Origin: Thalassobaculum_A sp040219615
GTDB taxonomy: Bacteria; Pseudomonadota; Alphaproteobacteria; Thalassobaculales; Thalassobaculaceae
Reading direction: 5' to 3'
Assembly (NCBI RefSeq): GCF_040219615.1
Contig: NZ_JAVJSE010000010.1
Coordinates: forward strand, 248,001-312,000
Length of the DNA: 64,000 nt
A program made the translations under genes and the position numbers. Of the stretch, positions 33,216-41,485 are shown piece by piece. Positions within the stretch are counted from its first letter, which is position 1, and the number at the start of each line of letters is the position of its first letter. The notes beneath the pieces were generated by a model. It searched no databases. It saw only the letters and a program-made list of their open reading frames with translations, and was not told the origin of the DNA.

Positions 33216-35150
33216 TTACTGTTCTGCCGGGACCTGCCCACTGGGCGGAGTGGCCTCGGATTTAAGTCTATTAACCGCTTCGTCCAGCGCAAGCACTTCC
33301 TGAGCCTGACCGCCAAGCCGGCGCATGGCAACGCTTCGGCCCTCGGCCTCGCGCGCGCCGACCACCAGGATCGCCGGCACCTTGGCCTCGGAATGCTCGC
33401 GGACCTTGTAGTTGATCTTCTCGTTGCGCCGGTCCATCGCCACCCGCAGCCCGGCCGCCTTGCAGGCCGCCGCCACTTCGGCGGCGTAGCCGTCGGCGTC
33501 GTTGGTGATGGTCGCGACCACCACCTGCAGCGGCGAAAGCCACATCGGGAAGCGCCCGGCATACTGCTCGATCAGGATGCCGATCCAGCGCTCCATCGAA
33601 CCGAAGATCGCCCGGTGCAGCATGACCGGCCGGTGGCGGGCGCCGTCCTCGCCGACATATTCCGCGTCCAGCCGCTCCGGCAGCACGAAGTCGACCTGCA
33701 GGGTGCCGCACTGCCAGTCGCGGCCGATCGCGTCGCGCAGCACGAACTCCAGCTTCGGGCCGTAGAACGCGCCCTCGCCCGGGTTCAGCGTGGTCGCCAG
33801 GCCGGCGGCGTCACAGGCCTCGCGCAGCGCGCCCTCGGCGCGGTCCCAGACCGCGTCCTCGCCGGCCCGCACCGCAGGTCGGTCGGAGAACTTGATGCGG
33901 ATGTCCTCGAAGCCGAAGTCCTTGTAGACGCTCTTCAGCAGATCGCAGAACCGGATGCTCTCCGCGGTGATCTGGTCCTCGGTGCAGAAGATGTGGGCGT
34001 CGTCCTGGGTGAAGGCGCGCACCCGCATGATGCCGTGCAGCGCGCCCGACGGCTCGTTGCGGTGGCACGACCCGAACTCGGCGAGCCGCAGCGGCAGGTC
34101 GCGGTACGACTTCAGGCCCTGCTTGTAGACCTGGACGTGGCCCGGGCAGTTCATCGGCTTCAGGGCCAGCACGCGATCGTCCTCGGCATTGGCCGTGAAC
34201 ATGTGCTCGCGGAACTTCTCCCAGTGCCCCGAGGCCTCCCACAGCGCCCGGTCGATCAGCTGCGGGGTCTTGATCTCGCGATACCCGCCTTCCTCCAGGC
34301 GGCCGCGGATGTAGGTCTCGATGGCGCGGTACAGCGTCCAGCCCTTCGGGTGCCAGAACACCGAGCCGACCGCCTCCTCCTGGATGTGGAACAGGTCGAG
34401 GTCGCGGCCCAGCCGCCGGTGGTCGCGCTTCTCGGCCTCCTCCAGCATGTGCAGGTGGACGTCCAGCTGCTTCTGGTCGGCGAACGCCGTGCCGTAGATC
34501 CGCTGCAGCATCGGCTTGCTGCTGTCGCCGCGCCAGTAGGCGCCGGCCACCTTCGTCAGCTTGAAGGCGTGGCCGACCGTCTTGGTCGACGGGCCGTGCG
34601 GGCCGCGACACAGGTCGAGGAACCCGCCCTGGCGGTAGAAGGTGATGATCTCGCCCTCGGGGATCGCCTCGGCCAGCTCGACCTTGAACGGCTCGTGGGT
34701 CTTCTTGTAGTGCAGCACCGCCTGGTCGCGGGTCCATTCCTCGCGCGTGATCGCCTCGTCGCGGTCGACGATGTCGTGCATCCGCTTCTCGATGGCGACC
34801 AGGTCGTCCGGCGTGAACGGCACCTCGCGGAAGAAGTCGTAGTAGAAGCCGTTCTCGATCGACGGGCCGATGGTGACCTGGGTCTCCGGGTACAGCTCCA
34901 GCACCGCCTCGGCCAGCACATGGGCGCAGTCGTGGCGGATATGCTCGAGCGCCGCCTCGTCCTTGCGGGTCACCAGGGCGAGCTGGGCGTCGCGCTCGAT
35001 GACGCGGTCCAGGTCGACGAACCTGCCGTCGACCTTGGCGACGAAGGCGGCCTTGGCGAGGCCGGGGCCGATATCGGCGGCGACCTGGGCCGGCGTCACC
35101 GGCTGGTCGTAGGAACGGACGGAGCCGTCGGGGAGCGTTATGGCAGGCAT
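33216..35150 (-). CDS. thrS: Threonyl-tRNA synthetase
   Basis: Charges tRNA-Thr; 644 residues, full length. Domains: TGS (about 1-62), the editing domain with the HDCAHVLAEAV zinc/His segment (about 63-225), the class II catalytic core with motif 2 around FRTE-equivalent CHRNEPSGALHG, the zinc-ligand MNCPGHV segment, motif 3 near the RAIFGSMERWIG block, and the anticodon-binding domain from about 540. First gene of thrS-infC. In the 228-bp leader upstream a hairpin (35229-35236 with 35242-35249) lies 79 bp before the start; E. coli ThrS represses itself through leader hairpins, but similarity to that is not shown here. Confidence 0.97.
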   Translation of the reverse strand: MPAITLPDGSVRSYDQPVTPAQVAADIGPGLAKAAFVAKVDGRFVDLDRVIERDAQLALVTRKDEAALEHIRHDCAHVLAEAVLELYPETQVTIGPSIENGFYYDFFREVPFTPDDLVAIEKRMHDIVDRDEAITREEWTRDQAVLHYKKTHEPFKVELAEAIPEGEIITFYRQGGFLDLCRGPHGPSTKTVGHAFKLTKVAGAYWRGDSSKPMLQRIYGTAFADQKQLDVHLHMLEEAEKRDHRRLGRDLDLFHIQEEAVGSVFWHPKGWTLYRAIETYIRGRLEEGGYREIKTPQLIDRALWEASGHWEKFREHMFTANAEDDRVLALKPMNCPGHVQVYKQGLKSYRDLPLRLAEFGSCHRNEPSGALHGIMRVRAFTQDDAHIFCTEDQITAESIRFCDLLKSVYKDFGFEDIRIKFSDRPAVRAGEDAVWDRAEGALREACDAAGLATTLNPGEGAFYGPKLEFVLRDAIGRDWQCGTLQVDFVLPERLDAEYVGEDGARHRPVMLHRAIFGSMERWIGILIEQYAGRFPMWLSPLQVVVATITNDADGYAAEVAAACKAAGLRVAMDRRNEKINYKVREHSEAKVPAILVVGAREAEGRSVAMRRLGGQAQEVLALDEAVNRLKSEATPPSGQVPAEQ

Positions 35151-35378
35151 GGCGTGTCTCGACTCGATGCGATTGGCTGACAGGGACCGGTCGGGCCGGC
35201 GGTCACCGGCCCTGCGATAGGGCGCCGCCTCAGACGCTGAACGTCCGAGACGGCCGGCTAGTCAGCTCGCGCGAGCGGCGCATCGGTTCGCCTGCGATAA
35301 TCATGGTGCGGCGTTACTTAACGCGGTGGGGCCGCGGTCGCAAGGGCAGCGTGGCTCTCGGCCGCCGGCCGGCCCCGC

Positions 35379-35942
35379 TCACTCCTTGATCTGCGCCGCC
35401 CCGGCCATCATCGCCAGCCCGCCCGGGCCCGGGGTGCCGCGGGTATTGACGATGACCCGGCAGCCCTGGGCCGCCGGGCAGGCCCGCGTGCGATAGAAGC
35501 TCTGGATCCCGCCGTCCTCGGTGCGCTTGAAGTGCTCCTGCTCGAAGCCCGCGGCGGCGGCGCCGAAGCGTTCCCGGACCGCCGCCTCGACCGCCCCGGT
35601 GTCGCCCAGCGCCGAGAGCACCAGGCAGCCGCCGGCCTCGCGGACCACCATCACGACCTGCATGTCCGGCTGCGGGTTCCAGACGCTGCCTTCCATGCCG
35701 TGCAGCCAGACCTCGGCGAGCGGCGACTCGACCGGGGTCATGCCGGCGGTGTCGACCGGCTTTCCGGCATGGGCCGCCGGCATGCAGCGGGTCAGGAAGG
35801 TGTCCAGGAACAGCCGGGTGTGCGCGGCCTTTTCGGCATCGGGCTGCTGCGCCGACGCCGGCACGGCCGGCACCGCGGCCAGCACAAGCGCGGCCGGCAG
35901 CAGCGCGCGGAACACCGCAGTCCCGATTCCCCTCATGCCCAT
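35379..35942 (-). CDS. Exported protein of unknown function
   Basis: A 187-residue protein with a clear signal peptide (ALLPAALVLAAVPAVPASA, cleavage near residue 31). The mature part has four cysteines (CMPAAH, GGCLVLS, RACPAA, QGCRVIV), which could form two disulfides, and no family motif I recognise. ATG 35942 is preceded by CAGG; ATG 35936 is possible. It is separated from thrS by 228 bp. Confidence 0.72.
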   Translation of the reverse strand: MGMRGIGTAVFRALLPAALVLAAVPAVPASAQQPDAEKAAHTRLFLDTFLTRCMPAAHAGKPVDTAGMTPVESPLAEVWLHGMEGSVWNPQPDMQVVMVVREAGGCLVLSALGDTGAVEAAVRERFGAAAAGFEQEHFKRTEDGGIQSFYRTRACPAAQGCRVIVNTRGTPGPGGLAMMAGAAQIKE

Positions 35943-35957
35943 CGCGCACCTGCCCGC

Positions 35958-36020
35958 CTCGTCATCCCGACACCTTACCCCAGCGCCATCCGGGCTCAAC
36001 CCCGGCGTCGGATCTCCGGC
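35958..36020. repeat. Degenerate intergenic palindromic repeat
   Basis: GTCATCCCG followed by a CCGGG-CTCAAC-CCCGG hairpin and GGATCTCCGG. This layout matches a palindrome type common between genes in alphaproteobacteria. It is related in its ends to the repeats at 37165-37294, 43905-44055 and 50650-50800, but more diverged. Confidence 0.35.
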
Positions 36021-36083
36021 TTTGAGGCTTGCATCGCACGGCGGCTCGGGGCTCACTGCCGGCTCCGGAACGACGAGGCTGCC

Positions 36084-37142
36084 GTGACCGTCCAGACCCA
36101 GCCCGCCATCGCGAAGCCCGAGCCGGGCGACATCGCCCCGCGCCTCAAGCTGCGACGGCCGTCGGGCGCCGATTTCGACCTGTTCTCCGACGACCAGTCC
36201 GGGCGCTTCCATGTCCTGGTGTTCGCGTGGTCGCTGGCCGGGCCGAAGGCCGGGGCGGTCGTGCAGTCCTTCGCCGCGGCCCGCGACACTCTGGATGAGA
36301 CCAGGGTGCAACTCCACCTGGTGCTGCCTGCGGCCGAAGCCGACCGCGGCACGGCGGCGGCCTTCCCGGTTCTCGCGGACGCCGACGGGTCGGCGCTGCG
36401 CCTGATGCATGGCGGCGTCCCCGGCGACGATGCATGCGTGCTGGCGGTGGCGCCGAACGGCCACGTGCTGCTGCGCCTCGACCCGGGCGCCGACGGCGAT
36501 CCGGCGGCGGCGGTGCTGGAGCGCGTCCGGCCGCTCGCCGAGAAGCGCAAGGCGGCGGGGGTGCCCTCGATCCATGCACCGGTGCTGGTGGTGCCGGACG
36601 TGCTCAGCCCCGAGGACTGCCGCAGGCTGATCGGCATCTACGCCATGCAGGGCCAGGAATTCGTGGAGCCCGGCCACAACCAGCTGCAGGGCCGGACCAC
36701 GGACTGCAAGATGCGGATCCCGGAATACGGCCGCAACGACCGCATCGACCACTGGGTGTGCGCGCCGCAGACCAACAACTTCATCGACAGCCGGCTGGTG
36801 CCGCGGCTGATGCCGGAGATCCAGAAGGCCTTCAACTACCAGGTCACCCGGCACGAGCGCTACCGCATCGCCTGCTATGAGGGCTACCGCGGCGGCTCGC
36901 AGCACGGCCACCGCGACAACACGCTGCCGTTCGTGGCGCACCGCCGGTTCGCGGTCACCGTCAACCTGAACGCGGACGAATACGAGGGTGCCGAGCTGCG
37001 GTTCCCGGAGTTCTCCGAGGCCGCCTACAAGACCCCGACCGGCTCGGCCATCGTGTTCTCCTGCTCGCTGCTGCACGAGGTGATGGCCATGCGCGCCGGC
37101 CGCCGGTTCGCCCTGCTGGCCTTCCTGTTCGGCCAGACCTGA
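36084..37142 (+). CDS. Redoxin-like / prolyl-4-hydroxylase-type 2OG-Fe(II) oxygenase fusion
   Basis: A 352-residue cytoplasmic protein of two parts. Residues 8-155 have a thioredoxin/redoxin-like pattern (PGDIAPRLKL, FHVLVFAWSLAGPK, VLAVAPNGHVLLRL) but no cysteine at all in the peroxidatic region. Residues 165-352 are a P4Hc-type dioxygenase: HGHRDN supplies His and Asp, LLHEVMAM the second His, and GRRFALLAFLF the Arg that holds 2-oxoglutarate. GTG 36084 is preceded by GAGG. It probably hydroxylates a protein or amino acid; the Cys-less redoxin domain may bind the substrate. Confidence 0.8.
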   Translation: MTVQTQPAIAKPEPGDIAPRLKLRRPSGADFDLFSDDQSGRFHVLVFAWSLAGPKAGAVVQSFAAARDTLDETRVQLHLVLPAAEADRGTAAAFPVLADADGSALRLMHGGVPGDDACVLAVAPNGHVLLRLDPGADGDPAAAVLERVRPLAEKRKAAGVPSIHAPVLVVPDVLSPEDCRRLIGIYAMQGQEFVEPGHNQLQGRTTDCKMRIPEYGRNDRIDHWVCAPQTNNFIDSRLVPRLMPEIQKAFNYQVTRHERYRIACYEGYRGGSQHGHRDNTLPFVAHRRFAVTVNLNADEYEGAELRFPEFSEAAYKTPTGSAIVFSCSLLHEVMAMRAGRRFALLAFLFGQT

Positions 37143-37164
37143 GGGAGCTAGCCCGTCACTTCCT

Positions 37165-37294
37165 GGGTTCCGGATCGTCCGCGCCGGGGCGGCGCGCCCG
37201 TCCGGAATGACGATGGAAGGAGAGACGATCGGCGGGGCCTCCCCCTTGTCGTCATTCCGGACGGACACGCCGGAGGCGGGGCCGATCCGGAACC
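37165..37294. repeat. Dispersed bipartite inverted repeat, copy 1
   Basis: Left unit 37165-37213 (GGGTTCCGGAT ... TCCGGAATGACGA) and right unit 37249-37294 (TCGTCATTCCGGACGG ... GATCCGGAACC) are inverted copies of one another, separated by 35 bp. It fills the gap between the convergent oxygenase and RidA genes. Same family as the copies at 43905 and 50650. Confidence 0.85.
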
Positions 37295-37338
37295 GACCCG
37301 CCACCGCATCAATCCCGAGCGGGCGGCCGCCAGCTGCC

Positions 37339-37728
37339 TTACTTCGCCGCCACCACCTCGATCTCGACCTTCCAGGACGGGTCGACCAGGCCCGAGACGT
37401 AGACCAGGGTGCTGGCGACCTTGCGGTCCCCGAGGAATTCGCCGCGGGCCTGCCGCAGGGCGTCGAGGTCGGCGCGGTCGATCAGGAAGATCCGCATGTG
37501 GACGATGTCCCCGGCCGCCATCCCGCCGGCCTCCAGCAGGGCGCCGATATTGGCGAGCGACTGCCGGCACTGCCCCAGCGCATCCGCCGCGACGCTGCCG
37601 TCGGGCCTCAGGCCGACCTGTCCGGACAGGTGCAGCCAGCGGGTCGTGCCTGCGCTGGCGATGCCGTGGGTGTAGTTCGGGACGCCGAGGACCCCGACGG
37701 TCGCCGGATCGAGCGTTGCGTGCGGCAT
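37339..37728 (-). CDS. RidA/YjgF/UK114 family protein lacking the key Arg
   Basis: A 129-residue chorismate-mutase-like fold protein, probably a trimer. Recognisable segments are HLSGQVGLRPDGS, QCRQSLANIGALLEAGG, MRIFLIDRADLDALR and the C-terminal KVEIEVVAA. Aligning with E. coli RidA, the Arg that binds the 2-iminoacid carboxylate (Arg105) falls on Ser106 (ASTLVYVSG). Enamine/imine deamination is therefore doubtful and another YjgF subfamily is likely. AGGGAG precedes ATG 37728. Confidence 0.85.
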   Translation of the reverse strand: MPHATLDPATVGVLGVPNYTHGIASAGTTRWLHLSGQVGLRPDGSVAADALGQCRQSLANIGALLEAGGMAAGDIVHMRIFLIDRADLDALRQARGEFLGDRKVASTLVYVSGLVDPSWKVEIEVVAAK

Positions 37729-37811
37729 GGGACACTCCCTGGGAAAGGATCGCTTCGGCGACGATCCGAGCAAGCCGCCGGCACGCGGTCAACCGCGGTC
37801 GCGCGACCGGA

Positions 37812-38459
37812 TCAGAATTCCAGCCGGCCGAACAGGTGGTCGAACGGCAGCATGACGTGCGCACGGTAGGCCGGGCGTTCCTGCAGGCGGCGGTACCAGT
37901 CCTCGACGTTGGGTACCGCCGGCCGCTCGACCGCGACGCCGAAGTAGCGGAACAGGTTGGTGCCGGCCGGGATGTCCGCCAGGCCGAAGCGGTCGCCGCC
38001 GAGCCAGGGCCGCTCGGCCAGCGCCCGGTCGAGCTGCCGCATGTGACGGGCGCAGGCCGCCACCTTGGACGCCACGGCCACGCTGTCGCGCTGCGCCTCG
38101 GGGGTCCGGTAGAAGCCCCAGAACACGCCGGTCAGGAAGTCCGGCTGCAGGGTCGTCGCCGACCAGTCGATCCAGCGGTCGGCCTGCGACCGCGCGGCCG
38201 CGTCGGCGGGCCAGAAGTCGCCGCCGCCGTAGGTTGCCGCCAGGTAGCGCAGGATGGCATGGGACTCCCAGACCACCACCTTGCCGTCCTCGATCACCGG
38301 CACCTTGCCGTGCGGGTTCATCGCCCGGAACGCCGGATCGTCGAGCCCGCCATGGGAGCCGCCGGCCGGGATGTGCTCGTGCTCGAGCCCCAGTTCGCCG
38401 ACCAGCCACATCACCTTCTGGACGTTGAACGAATCCCGCCGTCCCCAGATTTTCAGCAT
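37812..38459 (-). CDS. Glutathione S-transferase family protein
   Basis: A 215-residue GST. The N-terminal domain contains RDSFNVQKVMW with Ser10 as likely glutathione activator (theta/beta-like), NPHGKVPVIEDG with the cis-Pro and WESHAILRYLA with the Glu-Ser pair; the C-terminal domain carries RFGLADIPAGTNLFRY, the N-capping box. It is complete and probably monocistronic. Substrate unknown. Confidence 0.87.
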   Translation of the reverse strand: MLKIWGRRDSFNVQKVMWLVGELGLEHEHIPAGGSHGGLDDPAFRAMNPHGKVPVIEDGKVVVWESHAILRYLAATYGGGDFWPADAAARSQADRWIDWSATTLQPDFLTGVFWGFYRTPEAQRDSVAVASKVAACARHMRQLDRALAERPWLGGDRFGLADIPAGTNLFRYFGVAVERPAVPNVEDWYRRLQERPAYRAHVMLPFDHLFGRLEF

Positions 38460-38510
38460 CCCCGACTCCCGGAACGTCGCCGACCGACGCCAGTTCGGCC
38501 GCGCCTGCGG

Positions 38511-39137
38511 TCACCCTAGCATCGCCGGGGCCGACGGGGAGAGCCCGGCATCCGCCTCGGCCCGGGCGGCCTCCAGCAGCAGGTCCCGGGTCCGGTCGTT
38601 GCGGCTCGCCGAGATCCCGGTCCGCCGGCATTCCCGGGCGGCGGTCGCAAAGTCGCGCCGGCCGAGACCGTGCTCGCGGAACCGGGGAAACCGCCGGTAG
38701 AGACCGCGCGCACCCAGATTGAAGGCCATGTCCAGCACCGCGAGCTGGGCGGCAGGCGGATAGGAGTCGAAGCCGCCGCCGACCGACCGGAAGGCGTCCC
38801 GGGTGTATCCGAGGATGGCGTTGAAATCCCGCTCGTACAGGGCCAGGACCGAAGCCTCCGGCAATCGCAGGTCGGTCAGGCCCCGGAACGCGCCGGCACC
38901 TCGGGTCGCGAGCCGGCGCGCCCGCCGGACCGCGGCATGACCCGCCACGATGTCGGCGGCGGCGGCCGGTCGCCCGGCGCGGCCTGCGACGAAGGGCAGT
39001 TCCGCCGCCTCGTCGGCGTCGCCGAGCAGGTGACCGATCCCGACGGTCACGTTGCCGCGGGTGTCGAGGTACATCCAGGGGATGTTGCCCTCGTTCTCCT
39101 CGGCCAGCAGCAGGTAGTCCAGATGGGTGATCGGCAT
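38511..39137 (-). CDS. T4-lysozyme-type (GH24-like) muramidase homologue
   Basis: A 208-residue protein whose first 40 residues reproduce the T4 lysozyme active site: Glu16-Gly17, then Asp25, then Thr31, with VGIGHLL immediately after. The spacings Glu-9-Asp-6-Thr are exactly those of T4 lysozyme (Glu11, Asp20, Thr26). The C-terminal half (PPAAQLAVLDMAFNLG) fits the helical lobe. It should cleave peptidoglycan. There is no signal peptide, as in phage endolysins, and no holin, spanin or other phage gene nearby. A likely promoter is at 39165-39193. Confidence 0.78.
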   Translation of the reverse strand: MPITHLDYLLLAEENEGNIPWMYLDTRGNVTVGIGHLLGDADEAAELPFVAGRAGRPAAAADIVAGHAAVRRARRLATRGAGAFRGLTDLRLPEASVLALYERDFNAILGYTRDAFRSVGGGFDSYPPAAQLAVLDMAFNLGARGLYRRFPRFREHGLGRRDFATAARECRRTGISASRNDRTRDLLLEAARAEADAGLSPSAPAMLG

Positions 39138-39164
39138 CGCACGCTCCCGGACATGGAGCGGCCT

Positions 39165-39193
39165 GTTTTATCCGATCGATAGGAATATGTAAA
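39165..39193 (-). promoter_or_regulatory. Candidate promoter of the lysozyme-like gene
   Basis: On the minus strand TTTACA (39193-39188) and TAAAAC (39170-39165) are 17 bp apart. The AT-rich block also contains an 8-bp inverted repeat, ATAGGAAT ... ATTCCTAT (39179-39200), which overlaps the stop of the upstream heptosyltransferase gene and the -35 element, a place where a repressor could act. Confidence 0.4.
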
Positions 39194-39196
39194 TTC

Positions 39197-40126
39197 CTAT
39201 TTCATGAGATCCGTCACGGCCCCGATCACCGGCCCGGCCGGCAGGTCGGCCAGCGCTTCCGCGAACAGCTCGCGGACCGCCGCGCCGCGCGGCGCCGTCT
39301 TGGCCGGGTCGGAGGCGACCGAGAACAGCGCCACCGTCGGGCAGCCGGCGAGCGCCGCCAGGTGGGTCGGGCCGGTGTCGTTGCCGACCGCCACCGACGC
39401 CCTGCGGGCCAGCGCCGCCAGCTGGCCGAGGTCGGTGCGGCCGGTCAGGTCCAGCGTCGCGGGCTCGACCGCGGCGATCGCCCGGGCCTCGGCGGCCTCG
39501 GCCGGCCCGCCGACCACCACCGGGGTTACGCCCTGCGCCGCCAGGTGTGCCGCCAGCGCGCCGTAGCGGTCGGCCGGCCAGCGCTTGCCCGGGCGCTCGG
39601 GCGACGAGCCGGGGATCAGCAGCGCGAACCGTGCCGGCAGTCCGAAGCCGGCGAGATCGCCGTCCAGGAAACCCAGGTCCGGCAGCGGCACCTCGGCGAT
39701 CCCGGCGACCGCCAGCTGGGCGCGCTGGCGGTCGATCGCATGCAGTCGGTGGTCGGCCGGATAGACGTGGCGGTGGCTGGCCCCGTCGACCTTGCCGGAC
39801 CATTCGGGCGTCCGGTCGCGCCGGAATAATCGGAAATATCCAGCCGTCCGGTCCGAGGTCTGCAGGTCGTAGACCCGGGCGAAGCCGGCGGCCCGCAGCC
39901 TTGCGCGCCAGCGCAGCCAGGCGACCGGGCTCCAGCGCGGCGCCGGGTCGATCCAGACCTCCTGGAACAGCCCGGTCGCCTCCCCCAGCCCGCGATAGGC
40001 CGGCCGGGTCAGCAGCACCAGGTCGGCGTCAGGATGATGGCGGCGGATCGCCTGCATCGGCCCGAGCGCCATCAGGAAGTCGCCGAGCGCGCCGAGCTTG
40101 ATCACCAGGATGCGGGGACGGGGCAT
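39197..40126 (-). CDS. Glycosyltransferase family 9 (ADP-heptose:LPS heptosyltransferase-like)
   Basis: A 309-residue GT-B enzyme of the WaaC/WaaF family. Motifs are ILVIKLGALGDFLMALGP at the start, LIPGSSPERPGKRWP near the middle and the nucleotide-binding VGNDTGPTHLAALAG. It probably adds heptose or a related sugar to the LPS core. The start region is duplicated: ATG 40126 and ATG 40144 lie in two 18-bp tandem units, so two starts are possible. It follows the GT4 gene (49-bp gap). Confidence 0.87.
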   Translation of the reverse strand: MPRPRILVIKLGALGDFLMALGPMQAIRRHHPDADLVLLTRPAYRGLGEATGLFQEVWIDPAPRWSPVAWLRWRARLRAAGFARVYDLQTSDRTAGYFRLFRRDRTPEWSGKVDGASHRHVYPADHRLHAIDRQRAQLAVAGIAEVPLPDLGFLDGDLAGFGLPARFALLIPGSSPERPGKRWPADRYGALAAHLAAQGVTPVVVGGPAEAAEARAIAAVEPATLDLTGRTDLGQLAALARRASVAVGNDTGPTHLAALAGCPTVALFSVASDPAKTAPRGAAVRELFAEALADLPAGPVIGAVTDLMK

Positions 40127-40148
40127 TCCACCGGGACGGGACATTCCA
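40113..40148 (-). repeat. 18-bp tandem duplication containing the start codon
   Basis: Units 40113-40130 and 40131-40148 match at 16 of 18 positions, and each carries a GGAATG start context. The duplication gives the GT9 gene two in-frame ATGs with equal surroundings. Confidence 0.8.
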
Positions 40149-40175
40149 CTCGACGGCGCAGGCTTCGGAAACGGG

Positions 40176-41465
40176 TCAGACGGCGGCGGCCGCACCGTCG
40201 TCGGCACGCGCCGCCGGCCCGTCCAGCAACTCGCTATACACCGCCAGCGTCCGCGCGCACATCTGATAGCGCGAGAAGTGCTCGCGGACATGGCCGACCG
40301 CCCGTTCGGACAGCCGTCGCCGGCCGTCACCGTCGAGGGTCAGGGCGGCCCGGATGCCGTCGGCCAGCGCCCCCGGGTCGCCCGGCTTCACCAGCCAGCC
40401 GGTCTCGCCGGGCAGCACGGTCTCGCGCGCCCCGCCGTGGTCGGCGGCGACGATCGGCCGGCCCATGGCCTGGGCCTCGATCATCACCCGGCCGAACGGC
40501 TCCGGGTCGAGGCTGGCGGACACCACCACGTCGGCCAGCTTGTAGGCCGCCGGCATGTCGTCGCAGCGGCCCACGAAGTGGATGTGCGGGGTCAGCCCGA
40601 GCTTGGCGATCCTCGGCTCCAGCGCCGCCTTGACGCTGCGCCGCCCCTCGTCCTCGCCGACCATCAGGCAGTGGCAGGAGCCGCGCTCGAGCCGGGCCAG
40701 GGCGTCGACCAGCAGGCCGTGGCCCTTCCACTGGGTGACCCGGGCCGGCAGCATCACCACCGGCACGCCGTCCGGGATCCGCCAGCGGTCGGACAGCCGG
40801 ATCAGCCGCTCGGCGGTGACCTTGTCCGGGTCGAACAGCGACAGGTCGACCCCGCGCGGGATCACCCGCAGGCGGGCCGGATCGAGCCCGTACTCGTTCA
40901 GCAGGCGGTCGGCGACGTAGTGCGAGATCGCGATCACCCGGTCGCCGCGCACCATCACCGAGTTGTACAGCCGCTTGGCGGCGTTGGCCGCCGCCGGGCG
41001 CTGGTGGAAGGTGGTCACGAACGGCACCCGGTTGCGCCGGGCGGCCCGCCAGGCCAGCCATGCCGGCATGCGCGACCGGGCATGCACCAGGTCGACGCCC
41101 TCCTGCCAGATCAGGTCGACCAGGGCATCGAAGGTCGAGCGCCACAGCAGCGGGTTCTTGGCGTGCACCGGCAGGGCGATGTGCCGGGCGCCGACTCGCT
41201 CCAGCTCATGCACCATCGGGCCGCCGCGCGACACCACCAGCGCCCGCCAGCCGGCCTCGACCAGGGCACGCGCCACATCGACGGTGCCGCGCTCGACACC
41301 GCCCGACACCAGGGCCGGGAGGACCTGCAGCACCGTCGGCGCCCCCCTCACGGTGGTCCGGCGGAACGCTTCGTAATCCTCGATGATCCTGATAGAGTCC
41401 GGCGCGGTCGTCGCACCCAGATCGAGCGGCTGGTTCACCGGCCCTTCCAACCATCGATGGTCCAT
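40176..41465 (-). CDS. Glycosyltransferase family 4
   Basis: A 429-residue GT-B transferase. The acceptor domain begins near residue 44 (VLQVLPALVSGGVERG) and the donor domain holds LPARVTQWKGHGLLVDALARL and the E-x7-E motif in DPEPFGRVMIEAQAMGRPIV. A 40-residue N-terminal extension precedes the fold. Together with the heptosyltransferase gene behind it, it probably builds LPS core or another surface glycan. Start ATG 41465 is only 20 bp from the divergent hydrolase gene, so the promoters overlap. Confidence 0.88.
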   Translation of the reverse strand: MDHRWLEGPVNQPLDLGATTAPDSIRIIEDYEAFRRTTVRGAPTVLQVLPALVSGGVERGTVDVARALVEAGWRALVVSRGGPMVHELERVGARHIALPVHAKNPLLWRSTFDALVDLIWQEGVDLVHARSRMPAWLAWRAARRNRVPFVTTFHQRPAAANAAKRLYNSVMVRGDRVIAISHYVADRLLNEYGLDPARLRVIPRGVDLSLFDPDKVTAERLIRLSDRWRIPDGVPVVMLPARVTQWKGHGLLVDALARLERGSCHCLMVGEDEGRRSVKAALEPRIAKLGLTPHIHFVGRCDDMPAAYKLADVVVSASLDPEPFGRVMIEAQAMGRPIVAADHGGARETVLPGETGWLVKPGDPGALADGIRAALTLDGDGRRRLSERAVGHVREHFSRYQMCARTLAVYSELLDGPAARADDGAAAAV

Positions 41466-41485
41466 GTCCGGGAGACCCTAGCACA

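Noticed and set aside
33393..35180. 595-codon plus-strand frame opposite thrS
   Set aside because: Shadow of a universally conserved gene.
35151..35378. thrS leader considered as a T-box or tRNA-like operator
   Set aside because: There is one modest hairpin, but no T-box sequence and no clear anticodon mimic. I only mention it under thrS.
38511..41465. Prophage or genomic island around the lysozyme-like gene
   Set aside because: No integrase, att repeats, structural or lysis partner genes; neighbours are ordinary chromosomal genes with the same base composition.
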